From contig CACYDD010000282.1 of assembly GCA_902773065.1 (NCBI GenBank), forward strand, positions 1 through 17,160: 17,160 nucleotides of DNA. Reading direction: 5' to 3'. This DNA comes from an uncultured Ruminococcus sp. GTDB lineage: Bacteria > Bacillota > Clostridia > Oscillospirales > Acutalibacteraceae. Every line of letters begins with the position of its first letter. Position 1 is the first letter of the stretch. Below, piece after piece: positions 1-4,882 of this stretch. Made by a program: the position numbers and the translations under genes. Below the pieces are notes generated by a model. It saw nothing but the letters and a program-made list of their open reading frames with translations, did no database searches and was not told where the DNA came from.

Positions 1-4
1 AATT

Positions 5-72
5 GTCACGGAGCTCCACTCCTGTCCTTGATTTAAGTGCATTTTCAAGTATACCACGTGGAGCAACGTGAC
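5..72. repeat. Nested inverted repeat / large hairpin
   Basis: Arm GTCACGGAGCTCCAC (5-19) is matched by the reverse complement of 58-72 (GTCACGTTGCTCCAC), 13 of 15 positions. A second pair lies inside: CTTGA at 27-31 and TCAAG at 45-49. No T-run follows, so this is not an ordinary terminator. It could be the end of a mobile element, a recombination site or a structured RNA. No class is recognised. The rest of 1-131 holds no convincing gene. Confidence 0.55.
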
Positions 73-131
73 TTTTCTTTTTATTCAGTTTTTACCCACT
101 GGTTCTAGGGAAGAACCTTATTTTTTATCTG

Positions 132-632
132 GTGCTGTCATTTGTTACTAAAAGACCGTTAGGACGAAAAATACTCATATCGCTTTTTATTCTGTATCTC
201 ACGGCTGTAGCGGCAATTACACTGTTTCCGATTATTGTAGATCCTTTGATTCCTGCTACAGATAAGATATATAACTTTATACCATTTTCCACCATTTGGG
301 AATTGTTGTCAGACAATTCAGATATGGAAACAATATTTTTGCAAATCGGAGGAAATATTATTATGTGTATTCCTTTTGGCACAGCAATCCCGTTTATTAT
401 CAGACATAAGAAATGGTATTATTATCTTCTGATCGGACTTGCATTTCCGATTCTCATAGAGCTGACACAACTGCTGATTTCCGTTTCGATCAACAGTTAC
501 TACAGAACGATCGATATCGATGATGTGATATTGAATTTTCTGGGGATCATGATCGGATACGGGATATACAAAATCCTGCCACGGTTTACAAAAGAATTTT
601 TTCATGCGGAAAAAGAAACGAAGGAGGAATGA
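132..632 (+). CDS. VanZ-like family membrane protein
   Basis: Small integral membrane protein of 166 residues, the usual size for VanZ-like proteins. VanZ itself gives low-level teicoplanin resistance by an unknown mechanism; most chromosomal relatives have no known substrate. Family hallmarks seen are NFIPF near residue 48, GNIIMCIPFG near 74-83, IELTQLL near 109-115 and the acidic DIDDVILNFLG near 127-137. There are about four hydrophobic segments: 15-35, 72-90, 97-118 and 131-146. The start is GTG at 132. No strong ribosome binding site precedes it, and the frame is open back to a stop at 69-71, so the true N-terminus is uncertain. The gene stands alone and ends before the terminator at 704-741. 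The family call is firm; the role is unknown. Confidence 0.85.
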   Translation: MLSFVTKRPLGRKILISLFILYLTAVAAITLFPIIVDPLIPATDKIYNFIPFSTIWELLSDNSDMETIFLQIGGNIIMCIPFGTAIPFIIRHKKWYYYLLIGLAFPILIELTQLLISVSINSYYRTIDIDDVILNFLGIMIGYGIYKILPRFTKEFFHAEKETKEE

Positions 633-681
633 AGTCCGCCTTTGATATAAAAATTGAAAAGGAGAACCGACTTCCCCATAC

Positions 682-704
682 CATTCATTATGCATTATGC
701 ATTA
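682..704. repeat. AT-rich intergenic repeat (CATTATG type)
   Basis: Tandem CATTATG/CATTA units in the gap after the VanZ-like gene. A closely similar run on the opposite strand is found at 12812-12840, and a related run at 2761-2790. All lie between genes, as expected for a dispersed intergenic repeat. Confidence 0.5.
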
Positions 705-741
705 AAAAAGCTGTCACACTTTAGGGTGCGACAGCTTTTTT
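704..741. terminator. Bidirectional Rho-independent terminator
   Basis: Stem GCTGTCACAC (710-719) pairs with GTGCGACAGC (726-735), with one mismatch. An A-run (704-709) lies on the left and a T-run (736-741) on the right, so it can end transcription from both strands. It serves the VanZ-like gene (+) and the DUF378 gene (-). Confidence 0.88.
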
Positions 742-779
742 ATCAGATTTTTGGTATGATACGTGTTGTTCGCCTTTCG

Positions 780-1004
780 TTATTCAGAAAAGGCAGGACG
801 ATCTTCGTGTCCGAAGGCGTCTTCGCGAAACAACAATGAAATACACCATACAGCCGCAAGGGCTACAAGCGTGTAGATGATCCGGCTGATGATACTTGTC
901 TGACCGCCGCAGATCCATGCAACGATATCAAACTGGAATATTCCGACAGAACCCCAGTTCAGACCACCGATAATTAAAAGAATCAAAGAAAGTTTATCAA
1001 GCAT
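780..1004 (-). CDS. DUF378 family small membrane protein
   Basis: A 74-residue protein with two membrane helices (about 4-20 and 40-58). It carries the DUF378 signature, KLSLILLIIGGLNWGSVG near residues 4-21 followed by the FDIVAW and SRIIYTLVALAA segments. No biochemical function is established for the family. The start is ATG at 1004, preceded by the good ribosome binding site CTGGAGGT about 8 bases upstream. The end lies just inside the shared terminator at 704-741. The C-terminus (REDAFGHEDRPAFSE) is acidic and probably cytosolic. The gene lies downstream of the sigma-like gene on the same strand with a 66-base gap, so some co-transcription is possible. The name is secure; the role is unknown. 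Confidence 0.87.
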   Translation of the reverse strand: MLDKLSLILLIIGGLNWGSVGIFQFDIVAWICGGQTSIISRIIYTLVALAAVWCISLLFREDAFGHEDRPAFSE

Positions 1005-1070
1005 TTTATTTACCTCCAGATAATTCTGTCAAGCTTAGTATTGGTAATTTCAAAAAAAATATTCATTATT

Positions 1071-1364
1071 TTATAAATAGGCGGCACATTTTTTCAGGGA
1101 TCTCATTCCCGTTCTGATATGTTTATAAACAGTTGCTGTGCTGATCGCAAGTTCATTTGCGATTTCTTCTGCTTTTAGTTTTTCAAAATAACGTAAATGG
1201 ATACAATCTCTCTGACGATCGGTGAGTTCATTTGACATCGCGATCTGCAAAATTTTTTTCATTCGCTCACGCTTATCGGAATTGGTACTGTCATTTGTTG
1301 ATTTGAAAAAAGCAAGCATGGAAGCTTCTTTGTCGGTTTCTTCGTAAAATCGTTTGAGTTTCAT
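1071..1364 (-). CDS. Sigma-70 region 4-only sigma factor-like protein
   Basis: A 97-residue protein whose C-terminal half (about 47-95) is a sigma-70 region 4 helix-turn-helix. Seen are ELTDRQRDCIHLRYFEKLKAEEI, then the recognition helix ISTATVYKHIRTGMRSLKK. No region 2 is present, so it cannot recognise a -10 element like a full sigma factor. Such short proteins are common in prophages and conjugative elements, where they drive late or transfer genes, often with a partner. The start ATG (1364) follows GAAGGAGG, which lies just after the stop of the upstream 67-residue gene, so the two form an operon. It is divergent from an XRE/ImmA pair that probably controls it. The family call is good; the target promoters are unknown. 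Confidence 0.85.
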   Translation of the reverse strand: MKLKRFYEETDKEASMLAFFKSTNDSTNSDKRERMKKILQIAMSNELTDRQRDCIHLRYFEKLKAEEIANELAISTATVYKHIRTGMRSLKKCAAYL

Positions 1365-1379
1365 TGTGTTCCTCCTTCA

Positions 1380-1583
1380 TTAACATTCGCCTTTTCTGGT
1401 GGCAAGAAGATCAGCAGTTTCCATGCAGTCACGATACATTCCGTACATTACTGTGAGTCTGTTGCTCATTTCCGCGAGTGCATTGTTTGATGCCGATTTC
1501 ATATCTTCCTTTAATTTACTCATTCTTTTCTTCAATGCCATCGCGCTTTCATAATACTCATTTGCCCATTCTTTGTATGTCAT
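1380..1583 (-). CDS. Small helical protein paired with the sigma-like gene
   Basis: A 67-residue, charged, wholly helical protein with coiled-coil-like heptads (YYESAMALKKRMSKLKEDM) and a C-terminal MYRDCMETADLL segment. ATG at 1583 is chosen because it lies 7 bases after AAAGGAG; a longer frame starting TTG at 1601 would translate that ribosome binding site. It is the first gene of a two-gene minus-strand operon, with the sigma-like protein 15 bases downstream. Small helical proteins of this kind often precede stand-alone region-4 sigma genes in clostridial mobile elements, as I recall; this was not searched. By inference it may be a co-sigma factor or anti-sigma partner. No catalytic motif is visible. 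Confidence 0.75.
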   Translation of the reverse strand: MTYKEWANEYYESAMALKKRMSKLKEDMKSASNNALAEMSNRLTVMYGMYRDCMETADLLATRKGEC

Positions 1584-1597
1584 AAATACTCCTTTCA

Positions 1598-1610
1598 ACA
1601 CGTAACGTGT
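1598..1610. promoter_or_regulatory. ACACGT palindrome (candidate XRE operator)
   Basis: ACACGT-A-ACGTGT is a perfect 6-1-6 palindrome just upstream of the small helical gene. The same ACACGT half recurs at 1791-1796 inside the promoter of the XRE gene, where a GTGT follows at 1803-1806. Shared half-sites at both divergent genes suggest binding sites for the XRE repressor (inference). Confidence 0.5.
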
Positions 1611-1670
1611 AGTTGACTTGTAAAAAATACTGGTGTATGTAAACTTCGCGGTTCAGATAGTGTAGTTGAC
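1607..1670. repeat. 11-bp direct repeat GTGTAGTTGAC
   Basis: GTGTAGTTGAC occurs at 1607-1617 and again, identical, at 1660-1670. The first copy overlaps the ACACGT palindrome and the second overlaps the promoter inverted repeat. This suggests repeated protein-binding sites in the divergent control region. Confidence 0.6.
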
Positions 1671-1713
1671 ATTCACCTTAATTTTATTATAACGATATTT
1701 TTGTGAATGTCAA
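1666..1713. promoter_or_regulatory. Mirror-image divergent promoters on an inverted repeat
   Basis: TTGACATTCAC (1666-1676) is inverted perfectly as GTGAATGTCAA (1703-1713). Each arm begins with a consensus -35 TTGACA. On the plus strand TTGACA (1666-1671) is followed after 16 bases by TATAAC (1688-1693). On the minus strand TTGACA (1713-1708) is followed after 16 bases by TATAAT (1691-1686). The minus promoter fits the small helical/sigma operon. The plus promoter gives a long leader to the XRE gene. The two polymerase sites overlap and should exclude each other. Confidence 0.7.
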
Positions 1714-1783
1714 GGGTTATTTTTCCTGTTTATTTCAAATGTTATATAAATTGTACAAATGAAAAATAATTAAAAAATAATAC

Positions 1784-1812
1784 TTGAATTACACGTTCTG
1801 TGGTGTTATAAT
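1784..1812 (+). promoter_or_regulatory. Promoter of the XRE-ImmA operon
   Basis: -35 TTGAAT (1784-1789), a 17-base spacer and an extended -10, TGT-TATAAT (1804-1812). It lies 30 bases before the XRE start. The spacer contains ACACGT...GTGT, a candidate autoregulatory operator. Confidence 0.75.
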
Positions 1813-1842
1813 AATAGAAACAAAATTTATTCGGGGGTCATT

Positions 1843-2244
1843 ATGAAAAATTATGTGGGAAGTAAAATCAAAGAGTTAAGAAAACGCTCCGGTATGACGC
1901 AGGCAGAACTGGCAGGAAAACTCGGAATCTCAAGTTCGGCTGTGGGAATGTATGAACAGGGAAGAAGAGAACCTGATAACGATACCATGCTCAGACTTTG
2001 TGATGTGTTTGATATTTCGGCGGACGATCTATTGGGACAGACAAAAAAACCGGGGAAATCCGTTACCCGTGAGCTTTCCGAAGTGTTTGACGAATTCACG
2101 CAGTTTCTTTCAGCACAGCAGAGCCTGATGTTTGACGGCGTACCGCTTAATGATGATGACAAAAGCAAGATTGTCGATGCGATCAAGGTGGTTGCAGCAA
2201 TCGCAAAACAACAGCAAAGTACAAAACGTCAGCCGAATAATTGA
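1843..2244 (+). CDS. XRE-family repressor (ImmR-like)
   Basis: A 133-residue regulator with an N-terminal helix-turn-helix (about 6-62): IKELRKRSGMTQAELAGKLG, then the SSSAVGMYEQGRREPD recognition segment. The C-terminal part (90-133) is helical and charged (LNDDDKSKIVDAIKVV), probably for dimerisation or protease recognition. ATG at 1843 follows GGGGG, a modest ribosome binding site. The next gene encodes an ImmA-type metalloprotease; in ICEBs1 and related phages ImmA cleaves the ImmR repressor to induce the element (established for that pair). By analogy this protein would repress the divergent sigma operon and itself until cleaved. The family call is secure; the target is inferred. Confidence 0.9.
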   Translation: MKNYVGSKIKELRKRSGMTQAELAGKLGISSSAVGMYEQGRREPDNDTMLRLCDVFDISADDLLGQTKKPGKSVTRELSEVFDEFTQFLSAQQSLMFDGVPLNDDDKSKIVDAIKVVAAIAKQQQSTKRQPNN

Positions 2245-2285
2245 ACGAAATAATGGCAAAAATATGATTATAAAAGAGGAATGTC

Positions 2286-2765
2286 ATGAAAGAAATTGCA
2301 AAAAAAGTATCGGAACTGATCAAAAAATACGGAAGCAGCGATCCGTTTGAGATATGTGAAAAAATGGGAATTATTGTGCATGACCACGACCTTCCCGAAC
2401 ACATCAACGGTTTTGCTTCTTCTTATGAAAATATACCGTTCATGGTGCTCAACAGCTCCCTGAACTATTATAACCGGAAAATCACCGCCGCTCATGAGCT
2501 TGGGCATATTATACTTCACGGTGCGACAAATTCTGTTAACCTGAGCATGAATACAAGCTTCTGTACATCAAAATATGAGCGTGAGGCAGACTGCTTTGCG
2601 GCACATCTTCTGATTGCGGAGGAGATTTCCGAGTTGGAGGATATGGAATGTGTGACGGTGCAGGATATATCTATGGTCACGCATATGCCGCTTTCCATGA
2701 GCCGTGAATGTGAGGGCTGGGGCGAAGAACTGACATCACTCCGGGAAGCACTTGGAATTAATTAA
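2286..2765 (+). CDS. ImmA/IrrE-family metallopeptidase
   Basis: A 159-residue zinc protease of the ImmA/IrrE (DUF955) family, the usual length. The motif HELGH (H70, E71, H74) sits in AAHELGHIILHG, and the third ligand region EREADCFAAHLL gives E100. No signal peptide or membrane helix is seen, so it should act in the cytosol. ATG at 2286 follows AGAGGAA with good spacing, 41 bases after the XRE stop, so the two are an operon. The expected substrate is the XRE repressor encoded next to it, whose cleavage would release the divergent sigma-like operon, as in ICEBs1. The C-terminal tail (about 125-159) is not a recognised domain. Confidence 0.92.
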   Translation: MKEIAKKVSELIKKYGSSDPFEICEKMGIIVHDHDLPEHINGFASSYENIPFMVLNSSLNYYNRKITAAHELGHIILHGATNSVNLSMNTSFCTSKYEREADCFAAHLLIAEEISELEDMECVTVQDISMVTHMPLSMSRECEGWGEELTSLREALGIN

Positions 2766-2790
2766 TAATGAATAATGAATAATTAATAAT
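2761..2790. repeat. AT-rich intergenic repeat (AATAATGA type)
   Basis: Tandem AATAATGAATAATGA units followed by AATTAATAATGA, straddling the ImmA stop. It is related to the CATTATG-type runs at 682-704 and 12812-12840. It has no stem with a T-run that would make it a good terminator. Confidence 0.5.
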
Positions 2791-2839
2791 GACTTGTTTT
2801 TTTAAAAAGGTTAGTTTTTGTGGGGAGGGAGGAAAACGG

Positions 2840-3322
2840 ATGAAACTGTTTATTAAAAGAAACACCACAGATGAAGAGATCGGCTTCTATGTTTATGACG
2901 ATCATGAAAACATAAAATATGCCGTTGCTGTTCAGGCAGAGTCTGCACTCAGAATGATGATCCAGACGCTCAGCGGAGAACCGCTTGCGGCAATCAAGTA
3001 TAATACCTTTGTGCTGAATTATTTCACAGTACGCTGTGCCGGTCGTTTTTACGCACTGATCCCGTGCCTGAATGAACGCTTTTCCTTTGCGATTTACGGC
3101 AGTACCTACCGCTTTATGGGAAGTCTTTTGGATGGTGAATTTTCAATGTTCAGTTCGGACGGTGAAACCGTTATGACACAGAAAAAATGCTGGACACCTC
3201 ACGGTGACGGTTATGAACTGAATATCAGTGACGAATCCCACGAGCTTTTTCTTATTTCCGCCGCCCTTTGTGCCGATGTTTTTCTTACCCTCGGAGAAAC
3301 AAAAGCGGTGCTTTCCACATAA
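2840..3322 (+). CDS. LURP-one-related / tubby-like (Tub_2) protein
   Basis: A 160-residue protein rich in beta strands. The second half matches the LURP-one-related fold in pattern: a glycine-rich turn (YGSTYRFMGSLLDGEF), a strand ending in an SDGETV turn, a lysine pair (QKKCW), then DGYELNISDESHELFLISAALCADV, the hallmark strand plus a hydrophobic C-terminal helix. In plants and bacteria such domains are thought to bind membranes or lipids; no enzyme activity is known. ATG at 2840 is set by the ribosome binding site GGAGG 7 bases upstream; an upstream start at 2789 would run through that site. It is on the same strand as XRE-ImmA but separated by an AT-rich repeat. It is more GC-rich than the island that follows. 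Confidence 0.6.
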   Translation: MKLFIKRNTTDEEIGFYVYDDHENIKYAVAVQAESALRMMIQTLSGEPLAAIKYNTFVLNYFTVRCAGRFYALIPCLNERFSFAIYGSTYRFMGSLLDGEFSMFSSDGETVMTQKKCWTPHGDGYELNISDESHELFLISAALCADVFLTLGETKAVLST

Positions 3323-3343
3323 AAAGAAAAGTTTGTCGGAGGG

Positions 3344-3371
3344 TTGAAAATCCGGATGAAAGTGATATAAT
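3344..3371 (+). promoter_or_regulatory. Promoter of the JAMM-motif gene
   Basis: -35 TTGAAA (3344-3349), a 16-base spacer and an extended -10, TGA-TATAAT (3363-3371), 21 bases before the start at 3393. It begins directly after the upstream gene's end and marks an independent transcription unit. Confidence 0.75.
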
Positions 3372-3392
3372 AAAATTAAAGGAAGTGTAAAA

Positions 3393-3857
3393 ATGCCAAT
3401 ACGTTCAATAGATATGCCGATTGAACAGCGAAATACAGGCAAGGGAAACCCGAATGCTGTATTGACATTCGGCATAGCATTGAATAACAGACAGAAAAAA
3501 TTGCTTGAAGTATTAACCGAATTTGACAGTCGCATTACTGTTTCAAAAAAATCAGTCAGCATGACAGATTTAGCCGCACTGACCGCATATACAGGTGATG
3601 AATTTGCAATGTTTACTAAGGGCGGAGAGCGACTTGTTGTAAGAGGAAATACTATCAGCGTGAAAATTAATGTTGAACAGGCAAAACAGATGGCACAACA
3701 GGGGTATCGTTGGAGCGGACATACCCATCCGGGTGTTAGCAGTTATTCTTTGTTTGCATCTGCTGGTGATAAGATGATTTTACAACAATTTAAGCAGAAA
3801 ACAAGTGTCATTTATAATTCAAAGGGGCAGTATCTTACATTTGAACTGGAGGAATAA
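3393..3857 (+). CDS. JAMM/JAB-motif metallo-isopeptidase-like protein
   Basis: A 154-residue protein with a JAMM-type zinc motif, GHTHPG...SAGD. H110-x-H112, then ten residues, S123-x-x-D126; E70 in GDEFAMFTKG is the likely catalytic glutamate on the preceding strand. The N-terminus (1-55: MPIRSIDMPIEQRNTGKGNP and on) is not a known domain. JAMM proteins cleave isopeptide or peptide bonds near ubiquitin-like tails; bacterial forms also occur as C-terminal domains of polymorphic toxins and phage head proteins. ATG at 3393 follows AAAGGAAG. Only two bases separate it from the next gene, so the pair is translationally coupled, as in toxin-immunity or enzyme-substrate pairs. The function is inferred from the motif only. 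Confidence 0.6.
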   Translation: MPIRSIDMPIEQRNTGKGNPNAVLTFGIALNNRQKKLLEVLTEFDSRITVSKKSVSMTDLAALTAYTGDEFAMFTKGGERLVVRGNTISVKINVEQAKQMAQQGYRWSGHTHPGVSSYSLFASAGDKMILQQFKQKTSVIYNSKGQYLTFELEE

Positions 3858-3859
3858 TT

Positions 3860-4126
3860 ATGTGTAAACTTTTTGATGAATGGTCAAACGACATAAGGCA
3901 ATTTTGTTTGAATAATAATTATGATTTTGAAAAAGCAAAAAAAATGTCCCAGAGCTGGGGAAAAGATATGTTGGTTTTACAATATTATGACCCCGAAAAG
4001 GGCAAAAATGGTTTGCTAGATGAAACACCTATGCCTTTGGTTTTATTTATTCAGCGTGAAAAAGATGGAACACTGACATTTGAACAGACCGAGCACACGA
4101 AAAAATATATTGGAATTGCTTCATGA
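3860..4126 (+). CDS. Small protein coupled to the JAMM gene (possible partner or immunity)
   Basis: An 88-residue soluble protein not matched to any family I recognise. Its first half is helical and charged (FDEWSNDIRQFCLNNNYDFEKAKKM). The second half looks like beta strands (KDMLVLQYYD, PMPLVLFIQREK, GTLTFEQTE). There is no signal peptide or membrane segment. ATG at 3860 follows CTGGAGGAA, which overlaps the end of the JAMM gene, so the two are one operon ending at the perfect terminator 4132-4157. Codon use is notably AT-rich. Its place directly behind a JAMM-motif protein suggests an immunity protein, inhibitor or substrate, but the sequence alone does not prove any of these. Confidence 0.6.
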   Translation: MCKLFDEWSNDIRQFCLNNNYDFEKAKKMSQSWGKDMLVLQYYDPEKGKNGLLDETPMPLVLFIQREKDGTLTFEQTEHTKKYIGIAS

Positions 4127-4131
4127 ATTTA

Positions 4132-4157
4132 CCGCCCTGAGAAGTCAGGGCGGTTTT
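4132..4157 (+). terminator. Rho-independent terminator
   Basis: Perfect 9-bp stem CCGCCCTGA (4132-4140), loop GAAG, TCAGGGCGG (4145-4153), then TTTT. It ends the JAMM operon six bases after the stop codon. Confidence 0.93.
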
Positions 4158-4179
4158 CTTCTGCAAATTAAAAAAAGGC

Positions 4180-4224
4180 TTGACTTTTGACGGTCAATAA
4201 TATATAATTATGACAGTCAAAAGT
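4180..4224 (+). promoter_or_regulatory. Promoter with GTCAA operators of the RHH gene
   Basis: -35 TTGACT (4180-4185), a 17-base spacer and -10 TATAAT (4203-4208). The -35/spacer region holds the palindrome TTGAC-G-GTCAA (4187-4197). ACTTTTGAC (4183-4191) is inverted perfectly as GTCAAAAGT (4216-4224) around the -10. This fits autorepression by the ribbon-helix-helix protein encoded next (inference). Confidence 0.7.
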
Positions 4225-4235
4225 GAGGTGATGAA

Positions 4236-4409
4236 ATGAGTCCACGCACAGGCAGACCGACAGATAATCCTAAACCGTACAAAATCACTACAAGGATTGA
4301 CGAAAAAAGTAAAAAGATTCTTGATGAGTATTGTGAACAAGAAAAAATTCCACAAATGGAAGCAGTACGGCGTGGTATTCAAAAGTTGGAAAGCGAAATA
4401 AAAAAATAG
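4236..4409 (+). CDS. Ribbon-helix-helix (CopG/Arc-type) protein
   Basis: A 57-residue protein. The N-terminus (SPRTGRPTDNPKPY) is basic and flexible. Residues about 16-22 (KITTRID) form the DNA-reading beta strand, and two helices follow (EKSKKILDEYCEQEK and PQMEAVRRGIQKLESEI), the full CopG/Arc layout. These proteins bind DNA as dimers and often repress their own gene, commonly as antitoxins or plasmid regulators. ATG at 4236 follows GAGGTG; the ATG at 4231 meets a stop after two codons. GTCAA repeats flank its own -10, consistent with autoregulation. No toxin gene is coupled to it; the next gene lies 122 bases away. Confidence 0.8.
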   Translation: MSPRTGRPTDNPKPYKITTRIDEKSKKILDEYCEQEKIPQMEAVRRGIQKLESEIKK

Positions 4410-4444
4410 AATGTTGCCCGACTACCAATCAAAACAACATTCTA
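4407..4444 (+). other. Hairpin overlapping the RHH stop codon
   Basis: Perfect 10-bp stem TAGAATGTTG (4407-4416) and CAACATTCTA (4435-4444) with an 18-base loop; the TAG is the RHH stop. No T-run follows, so it may stabilise the mRNA end or be a protein- or RNA-binding site. A smaller hairpin, CAGAT/ATCTG, lies at 4453-4468. Confidence 0.5.
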
Positions 4445-4531
4445 TACACCGACAGATTGCTCTATCTGAAATCCATTATACATCAGGTAGGCTTTCTTGT
4501 CAAACATAAAAATTGAAAGGATTTGATGTAA

Positions 4532-4786
4532 ATGGAACAAAAAGAAATCATCAGCAAAATATCTGGGACGACAGAGGATATTTCAGAAAATATCAACTAT
4601 ATCAAAGGTCTGGCAGACATCTATAATCTTCTGGCAGTTTGTGAATTCCGAAGAATTTTTGATACACCTTATACGGAGAATATGTTTTTTTCACTGTTTT
4701 ATTTTCAGCACCTCATTGCAGACCGTATCCGTAATGATACGGAACAGCTTTGTGACCTTTGTAATTCTTTGAAAGATAACGGATAA
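4532..4786 (+). CDS. Hypothetical 84-residue helical protein
   Basis: An 84-residue soluble protein of unknown family, predicted from its composition to be mostly helical. Acidic N-terminus (EQKEIISKISGTTEDISENI), an aromatic central part (FFSLFYFQHLIADRI) and a C-terminal LCDLCNSL segment with two cysteines. There is no catalytic motif, no signal peptide and no clear membrane helix. ATG at 4532 is preceded by AAAGGA at a rather long distance, about 10 bases. A strong terminator begins directly after the stop. It sits in the AT-rich island with the RHH gene and may share its transcript or use an unseen promoter. The clean start, stop and terminator make it a believable gene. Confidence 0.6.
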   Translation: MEQKEIISKISGTTEDISENINYIKGLADIYNLLAVCEFRRIFDTPYTENMFFSLFYFQHLIADRIRNDTEQLCDLCNSLKDNG

Positions 4787-4834
4787 AATTCAGGGCAGCC
4801 GCGGCGTTGGTCGTGACTGCCCTGAATTCTTTTT
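4787..4834 (+). terminator. Rho-independent terminator
   Basis: Perfect 12-bp stem AATTCAGGGCAG (4787-4798) and CTGCCCTGAATT (4817-4828), followed by CTTTTT. It starts right after the stop of the 84-residue gene and closes the AT-rich island. Confidence 0.9.
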
Positions 4835-4848
4835 GGATTTTTATGCAA

Positions 4849-4882
4849 TTACTAACTACTAACCACTAATCACTAACCACTA
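4849..4882. repeat. Low-complexity CTAACCACTA repeat
   Basis: Degenerate tandem units of ACTAACCACTAATCACTAACCACTA type fill the gap before the transporter permease stop and run into it. The unit differs from the CATTATG-type repeats, but the intergenic placement is similar. Confidence 0.5.

Noticed and set aside
1..92. Minus-strand frame reading HVAPRGILENALKSRTGV off the left edge
   Set aside because: It looks protein-like, but it has no canonical start or ribosome binding site before an upstream stop, and the same bases form the inverted repeat. Sequence beyond the edge would decide.
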